Shown one piece after another: positions 56,301-64,000 of a DNA stretch of 64,000 nt. The stretch is from Rhopalosiphum padi (taxonomy: Eukaryota > Arthropoda > Insecta > Hemiptera > Aphididae), in the NCBI RefSeq assembly GCF_020882245.1, contig NC_083600.1:2418001-2482000 (forward strand). The letters are read 5' to 3'. Position numbers and translations under genes: made by a program. Below the pieces are notes generated by a model. The model was not told where the DNA came from. It searched no databases and saw only the letters and a list, made by a program, of their open reading frames with translations. How positions within the stretch are numbered: the first letter of the stretch is position 1; every line of letters starts with the position of its first letter.

Positions 56301-57223
56301 AAAAGCTTTGAAATGAATACACGGTTCATATGCGTCATTTTAATAGAAAAAAATAATTTAACTTACTGTACCAAGGTATTAATAATTGAAAAATAAGTCA
56401 CTTATTTTAACATATATCCACACTATTTATTATATAAATATATCATTAGAAATGGACAAACCACCTTCGTTAAAAATAATTTTTTTTTTTTTTTAATATT
56501 TATATATTTTAGTTTGACATCTGACTGATTTATATTTTTACGAAGATATTTACAAATAAGTTTCAGTGGTCTTTAATATACTCATTAAAATATTAATACC
56601 CGCGTTATGTGTTCTACAAGGTACACATTTATATCCTGGAAGTACAGTTCTAGGAAACAAATACTACTTATGAGTTATTTTCAGTAAAAATAAAATTGTT
56701 AAATGATACATGAACAGGCATTTATTAATTGTTTTATTTTTATATCGTGATTAAATCTTTAAAAGATTACACGTTAATTTACATTACAATTCATTAAAGA
56801 AAAGTGAACAAAGTATAATATATACAAAAATATCTATAAAACGTTATACATAATTATAAATTATAAAGAGCCCTAATTATAATATATAATATTATATATT
56901 ATATTGTTTTATCATACCAAATAATGATTGGATTGAATTATGTAGGTAAATTATTATTATTTATTTTTAAAATCATGTTTTATTTTAGCGTTACAAATTT
57001 ACAATTTACAAACTTTAAATACATTATCTAACTTAACATTGTTTCTTCGAAAATATTAAATTTAATCTTAAGATAAATTAATTATTTTGTAATCAAATTT
57101 AATATTATTTTTTAATGAGTAGATATTATAACATTTTTTTTCCAGTTTCTATTGTATGGATTGATTAACGGCGGACTTGCTCTTTGGTTCTTTTTTCAAA
57201 TGTGCATAGAAAAATGTTATTAA
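47320..57223 (+). CDS. SLC19: SLC19-family folate/thiamine-type membrane carrier, nine coding exons
   Basis: Exons seen: 47320-47445, 47982-48152, 48450-48666, 48734-48864, 51683-51832, 53819-53921, 55003-55195, 55270-55411 and 57146-57223. All junctions are GT..AG, phases agree (0,0,1,0,0,1,2,0), and the product has 436 residues. The start ATG has an in-frame TAA at 47305. Family hallmarks seen: FRDFRPVDSFYTSYL after TM1 (residues 17-31), DYVLYKP after TM2 (67-73), ASELAYMSYAYAKV in TM4 (110-123), a central loop at about 184-245, LRDAYTNPYLLKYGVWFA entering TM7, LYNGGVDAL (287-295), and FAFIFGVVFF in TM11. About 12 membrane segments are likely, with both ends cytosolic. N37-F-T is a glycosylation sequon in the first outer loop, where the family is known to be glycosylated. 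Members carry folate, thiamine or related vitamins across the plasma membrane; which substrate applies here cannot be told. At 436 residues it is shorter than the vertebrate members because the loop and tail are short. A B-vitamin role linked to symbiosis is inference. Confidence 0.93.
50323..50342. repeat. (GTAG)5 microsatellite in SLC19 intron 4
   Basis: Tandem GTAG units, seen directly. A related, shorter GGTAGGTAAGTAGG tract occurs near 49723. Confidence 0.9.
52225..53170 (+). mobile_element. Dispersed repeat, long copy in SLC19 intron 5 (copy B)
   Basis: Starts TTTTAGATTCTGAACGGAGTGATGAATG.. and holds the blocks CATCTAGTTGGTACTTTGAGG, AGGGAAAAACGGAAATTTTTACGC and AAAATCGATTTTTTG. It ends TTTTTCGTATACAATG..AGTGATCTACTC, matching the end of the copy at 11422-12570. 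There is no coding frame. It accounts for about half of the 1986-bp intron. Confidence 0.65.
53554..53573 (+). repeat. Run of 20 T in SLC19 intron 5
   Basis: A homopolymer, seen directly. Confidence 0.9.
55868..56250 (+). mobile_element. Dispersed repeat fragment in SLC19 intron 8 (copy D)
   Basis: Shares with copy B the order TGTGTTTTTTGTG, TAGTTGGTACTT..GGAG, ACGGGAATATTTACGC, AAAATCGATTTTGG and GTTGTAATTCAAAAAC. It is more diverged and lacks the first block. Confidence 0.5.
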
Positions 57224-57228
57224 ATAAT

Positions 57229-57234
57229 AATAAA
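57229..57234 (+). terminator. Proximal polyadenylation signal AATAAA of the SLC19 gene
   Basis: AATAAA begins six bases after the TAA stop codon. Cleavage 10-30 bases later would leave a very short 3' untranslated region. A second pair of overlapping AATAAA hexamers at 57613-57622 is an alternative end. In such AT-rich DNA the hexamer is frequent by chance, so position is the only support. Confidence 0.4.
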
Positions 57235-58640
57235 ATTTTAAATATTAATTATTTTTAATATTTTATGTTTTACTTTTTATTAATATCATAATGTTATTTA
57301 ATTTAATATACAATGTAGTTATAATATGTGAGTAATTTATTTTAACAAATCCTTGTATATAATTAACATAATATTATGCTTTAATATGTTTTGTTTAGTT
57401 ACCGTATCATTTGATACTTAAACAGTTGAATGGATGTAACACTTAATTATTTATATAATTATTATTTATACCACATATTATACTTGTAGGTAAAAATAAT
57501 AATATAATATAACCCATTCGTTTTTTGGTAATTTATCAGTAAATGTATTTATATACTGGTAATTTAAAATTAATTATGATATAATAAGTTGGTATAATTA
57601 TTTGTTATGTTAAATAAATAAAAAGCTTATTGTAGTAACAAACAACTATAGTTTATTAGTTTATAGTAGTACAAGCATTAAATAAAATATAATACACATT
57701 ATAGTTTATAGGTACATAATATTTACCTAATAATATTAACAATATAATACTTTTACTGTGTATAGTGTCTATATGTTAAATTTAATACATAATAATTATA
57801 GAAATTATTGTTTACTAACTTTAACTTTTATAGGTCCAAACTAGGATTGACTTTTGACGATAATTATATCAGCCTTAACCAAGGTCTACTGTTTTAGGTT
57901 TTAAGTAGGTACCTCTATGGTACCTACCTATCTAATGTATTTTAGTAACGAATCGACACAGTAGACAAGTTAAAATCAGACTCAAATAATAATAATAATT
58001 ATACTCTAAAGTTTATTTCGTAAAAATAGCGTATTATTAAACGATCCTTCTTAGTGACAGAAAACAAAAATACATGTAGATTATTATCATAGTGCATTCT
58101 GAATGAACAAACATATTTTGCATTTTTATAGAATTTATATACATGAGCGCATATAATTTTCTAGTGTGTTTGTCCTTTGTATTGTTTGTTCACTCAAACA
58201 GCCAAACATTGTCTTGGTATGATATAGCTACGATGCTTAAATATAAATATATCACTATCGGGTGGTGGCAATGTATTTTTAAACTTTCGAGTAAAGCAAA
58301 AAATGCATAATAATTTTATTTCAGTGTATTCACGTTTGATATAATTAAGACGTAACATAAATTATAAAAGTATTTCATTAATACAATTTTAATTATTTAG
58401 TTTTTTTACATGAATATTATTTACAGAAATCAGTTAACTTTTTTTTACTTATAGTACAATAATCAGTTTGTATTTAACCATATAGACGCTGAGTAGTGAA
58501 AATAACTCATAAAATCAATTATCCCTTGAAATATATATTTGGATTTTATTATCAAAATACCAAAATATAAGAATTATTTAAAAATAATATAATAGTTTAA
58601 AATTATATTATTATTTTATAATATATTAATATCTAGGTAC
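57235..58640. other. AT-rich DNA downstream of the SLC19 gene
   Basis: Apart from possible distal poly-A signals at 57613-57622, nothing is recognised. Confidence 0.55.
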
Positions 58641-58643
58641 TAA

Positions 58644-58673
<30 letters not shown>
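58644..58673. repeat. (AT)n dinucleotide repeat
   Basis: A nearly perfect AT run directly abuts the inverted repeat that follows. Confidence 0.9.
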
Positions 58674-58684
<11 letters not shown>

Positions 58685-58820
58685 TATCATAGAATCATGA
58701 GTTATGTTCAAAATTAATATATTATTGCCTAAAAATTCATTTTTTTACAATAAACTATAAATAAAACATATAATATTAATTTTGAACACAACTCATGATT
58801 CTGTGATAGAATCTATAATA
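58674..58820. repeat. Inverted repeat with roughly 50-base arms
   Basis: The left arm (58674-58725, with AGAATCATGAGTTATG) is repeated in reverse complement at 58769-58820 (CACAACTCATGATTCT) with a few mismatches, around a loop of about 43 bases. It could be a MITE-like hairpin element inserted in or beside the TA tract, or a hairpin-forming transcript. Confidence 0.7.
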
Positions 58821-61800
58821 GTCATGATATTAAGTTTGATTAGCTCATTTTATTGTAAAATGTCTTTCTGGGTTTTCATATTTTATGTAGAAATATATAT
58901 ATTTCTTTTTATCAAATCAGATAATGTATATTTGATATCGAGTGTCATAATGGATATGTCTATTATGCTACCCTATTTCTAGACACGTTATAATGTAATA
59001 ACTCATGGATAAAAATGAAGTATAAAATTACAAAAGTAAAAAAAAAATTAGCAATTTTAAAAAATGTCTTTGTTTTGTTGATTTATTACAGTTGGTTTAG
59101 TTTGGTAGTTTGAAGGTCAAACCATGTTTAAGATCTATACTCGTATTTTGTATTTTAACTTACTATAAGTCAAAATTTTAATTTATTATTATTCTTATAC
59201 GATATAATATGTATTTGTTCTTTTTTAATCTTAAAACTTAAATCTGATAGTATATGACTAAGTTCATTCAATTTAACTACGGAATAAATTGATAATATAT
59301 TTAGCGTTTTAATTACCAACCAGGCTAATGCTGACCTACAAAATAAATTTAAATAATCAAAAGATTCCAGATTTTCTACTCTAAATCACTAATGACTTAA
59401 GTCCGAATTGTAAAGTTTAATTATTTATTAAAGTTAAAGTAGAAAAAATGCATTGAAATTTGTAATTTAATTTATTATCGTTTTTCTTTACATTGAACTG
59501 AATTAAATAATCAATTTAATAGTTAAACCAATTATTATTTTTTTGTTTCTTACGGTAATCCAATAAGATTTGCTTGAGATTAAATTGAATGAAAAAATGC
59601 AGATATATTAGAAACTAATATATCTCATATGATATATTCTAATAATCAGGATGACCACTCTAGTATATATAGTCCAAGTCACATAATGCTACCAGTGAAT
59701 GAACATTTCTACTATCGTTAATATGTTAAATGTTAAACAAGTGACTCCTAAAATGAGCATTTCACGTTCAAATAAATTTTCTTTGAATTACCGAAAAGTT
59801 ATTCTAAACAAAAGTCCCATAGCTGTATAATACTAGTATGATATTACAGACTTTATTAAACTACTTTTTAATTTATAAATTAAACAATAGTCGTACAGGC
59901 TCACGCAAGCTACTCAAATGTCATTTCAGTTAAAGTGATATAAATATTTCATTTCATTTTGAACACAGTTTCCCGTTTTAAAAGGAAATGTCAATCTAGT
60001 TATTATGAATAATTTCAGTACATTTTCAAAAATCATATAACTGAAATATAATTCATTATTTTCTATCAAACATAATCTCGTGGATACAATGATTTATTTT
60101 AATAAAATAAATAAAAATGCAAACTATAAAAACATTACAGTTAAATACATATTGCACACAGAAAACAATATTAATCACTATACATAAGGAAGACAGTGTT
60201 TATTTTATTTATTAAATATAAGAAATCATCACCTCTTCATATATAAGATATTTGACACAATTTGTTAGTGAAAATTATTAAAACATATCTCCACTTAATC
60301 ATAGTATCAAATCAATAGTATTTGTAGAATTATTGTTTGTATCATTGATCTTGATAAAAGCACCCATATTTTTTTAAATATTATTACAATCAATAATAAT
60401 ATTAAACTATACCTAAAGAGTATGCTAGTTTGAATGAGTTAGAGAAAGTTGAGGAATGTCAGACAAACGCCCATGATATTATATTTTATATAGCCTGCTC
60501 GGAATTTAACTAAAAAAGGACAATATTGCACAACGTTTTGTTACATTTTTTTTCTTTATTTAAATACCATTGAGTCAACATTTTACTGAAGATATTATAT
60601 TTTTAAATTAAATCTCGTTAGGTTATAAATAAAACAATAATAGAGTAATTTGAATGCTATTATATTTAAAATATTTTTAACGAAGAACTCATAAAATAAC
60701 AGTTTTTTTTTTTTTATAATACGGTTTAAATAAATTCAAAATTATACATATTTTAAGTTATCAATAATAGGATTTTAATGCTATGTAGTTTAATGCTTTG
60801 AAATACATAGTATTTACATTACAAAATATTTCTATATTTAAAAAAATGTTATTTTAGTAGAATCAAAAGTATTAGAACCAATGTTATCTTGTTTTAAATT
60901 GGAATTACGATAGAGCAAAAGTATTATATGTTCTTAAAAATATCGATATGTTTCATTGAAAATGTTGAGTTATAATGTAAGCAATCATTTCCAGAAGTTC
61001 ATGTGCAGGTAGAGCAATATAGAAAATATAGTAGCTGTGATTTATTTTATAGTGTAATAATTTCTTTCACGGATATATTCATTGATGTTTTTCATTTCAA
61101 ATTACTTGGATATCGCAACTGATAGTTTTCGTAAAAATCAAATATTAGGTATAGAAATGTATTAACCGATATATATTATAATAATATTCCAAAGATTATA
61201 CTATGTCAAAAGTTGCAAGAATACCATTGTTTGTGTGGGGTTTTTAACCAGGAAAATATTTCCAATAACATCACTCACAAGAACGTATGTTGCAAAATTT
61301 CGACCCACTGTGATTATCTAACACATTGTTTCAACGTATGAGTATCGTAATGGTGACAAATGATACGGCTCATTTCGGTGGTCTAGAATTCGAAACAAAA
61401 TTTGTGGACTAATTTGATTTTTTTCACACGATTATTAGCCAAATAACAACTTAAAAACTAAAAGTTTTATGGTATAAAAAAAGTATACTCATTTTTCACT
61501 CGACAAAATACAAGCAACTTAGTTGTAACGCCCATCAAAATTAATTATTGTGGAACAATAACTTTTTATTTTACAAAGTTATAGTGTGAAAAAAAACCTT
61601 TATAAGTAAGACCAGTTTATTAAATAACCTTGCAATAAGCTTTTAAATTAAATAAACAGAATGTTAAATGATATGATATAGTAATGAAAGTATTTTTTTT
61701 TTACTAGGAGGATGTGTGTTTTTTGTGTCTATCATTACGTTCCAGAGCAGAAAATTTGCTTCAATCAAAATGTTTTAAGGTACCTTTTATTGATAGTAAA

Positions 61801-63577
61801 TTGAGTAAAATAAACAAAAACAGCAGGAAATAAGTAAATTTAATGAATAGCAGTTTTTAACAAATTGTATTTTGTTTTCGTATAATTGTTCAGAAAGGAA
61901 TCATTAGAACTTTGTATAGCTTATATAGCTATACATTAAATAATGTAAATATAATTTTGAATTTTTCAGTTTATTCAAATTTACTATGAAACAAAAATAA
62001 GTTCTTTGGTTTTTAATATTGCTTTTAATTTTCATAAAACACTTATTTTTAGTATTAAAAAAATGATTTAACTTAATTTGGTACCAAATAAATAATGATA
62101 GTTGAACTTTAAATTATGGTCGAAATAGTAATTTTTTGTTTGACACATATTTTATTTTATTATCTATATTGTTGGTTTTTGTAAATCTATGATGTCAATT
62201 GATTTTTAATTGTATAATATTAGTCTTGAAGATGAATATGCAATTTTTAGTTGTATAAATTTAAAGAGAAATATTGATCCAATTCCATATAAGCAGTTGA
62301 TACGTTTGATAATTTATTTGAATGTACATTTCATAAATATTATTTGAATCGTATTTATTAATAATTCTCGAAAATGTGTTAGCCGAAAACAAAGACATTA
62401 TACTGAAATAAATATAGTTTTCTGCACTCAAATCTTAAAATGCCCATTGTATTGTAAAAGAAATTGGAAAAGTTTACCAACTTGAAATAGAGTCTAAAAT
62501 AATTAAATATTTAAAGCATTTAAAATGTTTAGAAAGTAATAATATAAATCTTCAATTTAAGTTTATTGCTTTTATGATCATTATTTGTTATGGCTAAATT
62601 TGTTCTTAGTAAATCGAGTAATAAGTATTATTTATTTATTAATGTCGCACTGTTTCTGAATATTTAAGCACTTATATTTTATCAATAATGAAATACAAGA
62701 TATTTCTTATTAAATTTATATAATTGACTCTTCTAATTATATCCTCAAAAAGGAGTTTTTAGTTGAAGATATGAGTAATGATAAAGCTGTAATAGATGTA
62801 TAATATATAATGAATCATAATGGTTAATATTAATGTATACGTTAATAATAATTCTAAAAATATATTTAATTTACGTAATTAATAATGATTTTAAAATATA
62901 TAGCTACTAAAATAAAAGGATTTCATAACTGTATTGTTATGATAAAATATCGTATATTATGTCTTACCCGGCCATTGTAACAGCTATTTGTCATTTATAA
63001 TAGATGTAATTTTCATAATATTGGCGAATACTTTTTATATGAATTTAAAAATAGAAATTTATATTACCTACTAATTTACTTGATACAATTTAAGATATGA
63101 TTATTACCTGTTGTTCCTCTTTTTTCATTTTTATTTTTCATTATTATTTTTTTTGTTCAATTTTCGTGTACTTGTATATTTAGCATAGATATATTGTATA
63201 GGCTTATATGATTGTAAGCTATTAGAATGTATTTTATAATAATTTAATGGTTGACGAACGATGAAGATTTTTCACTAATTTGTGTGAAATAATATATTAT
63301 AATATATAAGATATTTAATTCAAAAATGTATTCAATGATGTGAAATTAAAAAACAAACCCACGCGTAATATTTACATATATATATAAGCTTATAAACAAA
63401 AATGCTGAGATCGGTGATAATAATAATGTATTTAACTCGAGAAATCAATTTGAGAATATTATAACGTATTATATTTTACGAAAACACCGTTTTCCATTAT
63501 TTCTTCGTTTGGTAATATTATACCGTTCGGTAATAAAATAATTTTATTTCATCTGATAAGTCAATTTATTTTTATAG
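58821..63577. other. AT-rich non-coding DNA, partly probable intron upstream of the right-edge gene
   Basis: No coding exon is recognised. Two weak fragments of the dispersed repeat occur at about 59950-60040 (TTAAAAGGAAATGTCAATCTAG) and 61711-61770. Because an acceptor ends at 63577, part of this stretch is likely the last 5' intron of the gene at the right edge. Confidence 0.5.
61711..61770 (+). mobile_element. Short dispersed-repeat fragment (copy E)
   Basis: GATGTGTGTTTTTTGTGTCT followed by ATCATTACGTTCCAGAGCAG resembles the second block of the family seen at 52260 and 55868. The fragment is short, so the assignment is tentative. Confidence 0.4.
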
Positions 63578-63581
63578 TAAA

Positions 63582-63749
63582 ATGACCCCAGTTAATCGCA
63601 ATCATTGTTATATTCCAGTTTCCAAGTCGCCGTCGCGAAACGAGTCCCCGAAGAATTGTTATTCGGCACAGGTATTTAGCATGTGTTTATTTTTCTTGGC
63701 TCTCGGTATTTTCATCATTTATCCCCCCCAATGGAGTGGTCCCAAATGA
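63582..63749 (+). CDS. N-terminal coding exon of an unrecognised single-pass membrane protein
   Basis: A strong acceptor (pyrimidine-rich ..TTATTTTTATAG, ending at 63577) is followed by TAAA and then this ATG. That suggests a non-coding first exon further upstream. The frame gives 55 residues: a polar, Ser/Pro/Asn-rich N-terminus (about 1-30, ending CYSAQ) and a hydrophobic segment VFSMCLFFLALGIFIIY (31-47), then TGA. GC and CpG content rise sharply here compared with the flanks, as expected of a coding 5' end. Two other readings exist. Splicing at CAG|GTATTT (63671/63672) would leave a 30-residue first coding exon. Alternatively a length error in the seven-C run at 63723-63729 hides a frame that is open to 63910 and rich in Arg/Asp/Phe. 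I do not recognise the protein. That it is a gene start is likely; its extent is uncertain. Confidence 0.5.
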   Translation: MTPVNRNHCYIPVSKSPSRNESPKNCYSAQVFSMCLFFLALGIFIIYPPQWSGPK

Positions 63750-64000
63750 CCGGCGACGTGGACCGATGCCAGTGTACGTTCCGATTACACCGATTCAGAC
63801 GCATCACGGATGATCTCGAAAAATTCTTATACAGAATGTCATTTCACGTGTGGCTGGACGCAAAAATAATAATATCGCCGCGACCGCGAAACAGAAAACG
63901 TTTCACGTAGTATTGACGTATTGCACACATTAATGCCGGAAGTATTGGAATATCCACTGGAAATAAAAAATACACGAACACAAAATATAATTATATCTCA
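63750..64000 (+). other. GC-rich right edge, possible continuation of the same gene
   Basis: Up to about 63910 the sequence stays GC- and CpG-rich, and another frame is open from 63683 to the TAG at 63908-63910 (about 59 residues after its ATG at 63731). From 63911 the usual AT-rich character returns. No strong donor is evident, though weak GTGTAC and GTGTGG sites exist. It may be coding after a frame correction, 3' untranslated sequence, or intron. Confidence 0.25.

Noticed and set aside
58782..58982. 66-codon hydrophobic open frame
   Set aside because: It begins inside the right arm of the inverted repeat and its hydrophobicity follows from T-rich codons; no other support.

Overview
The window looks like nuclear DNA of an insect, most probably an aphid or a close hemipteran relative. 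It is very AT-rich, full of TTA/ATA micro-runs and short introns with GTAAGT-type donors, and it carries several decayed copies of a dispersed repeat whose start (GATTCTGAGC/GAACGG...GAATGTATTGATTTTA) I associate with aphid genomes. The organism call is inference from composition, gene structure and repeat style; no database search was possible. No rRNA, tRNA, CRISPR array, plasmid or phage features and no bacterial-style operons were seen.

One gene is solid. Bases 47320-57223 (+) hold nine coding exons that join without a frame break into a 436-residue protein of the SLC19 (reduced folate/thiamine carrier) family. It starts with the family's N-terminal FR-x-FRP signature and ends in a short C-terminal tail. 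Its introns range from 67 bp to 2.8 kb, and two of the large ones carry copies of the dispersed repeat. A CpG-richer patch with a TATAAAA box at about 46580 lies upstream and is the best promoter candidate.

A second gene probably starts at the right edge. A strong splice acceptor at 63577 is followed four bases later by an ATG that opens a serine/proline-rich N-terminus and one membrane segment. The frame closes at 63749 just after a run of seven C, while another frame stays open to 63910.

Everything left of about 46.3 kb and between 57.3 and 63.5 kb is mainly AT-rich non-coding DNA (intergenic or very long introns). Against that background stand several GC/CpG-richer islands: about 1.9-2.9, 3.55-3.85, 4.4-4.8, 15.35-15.76, 18.44-18.66, 26.9-27.85, 29.2-29.6, 37.2-37.5, 38.46-38.59 and 41.73-42.2 kb. 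Some contain ATG plus signal-peptide-like frames or good splice sites and may be first exons or promoters of genes lying outside the window. None encodes a protein I recognise. Most short open frames in this AT-rich sequence look like chance.
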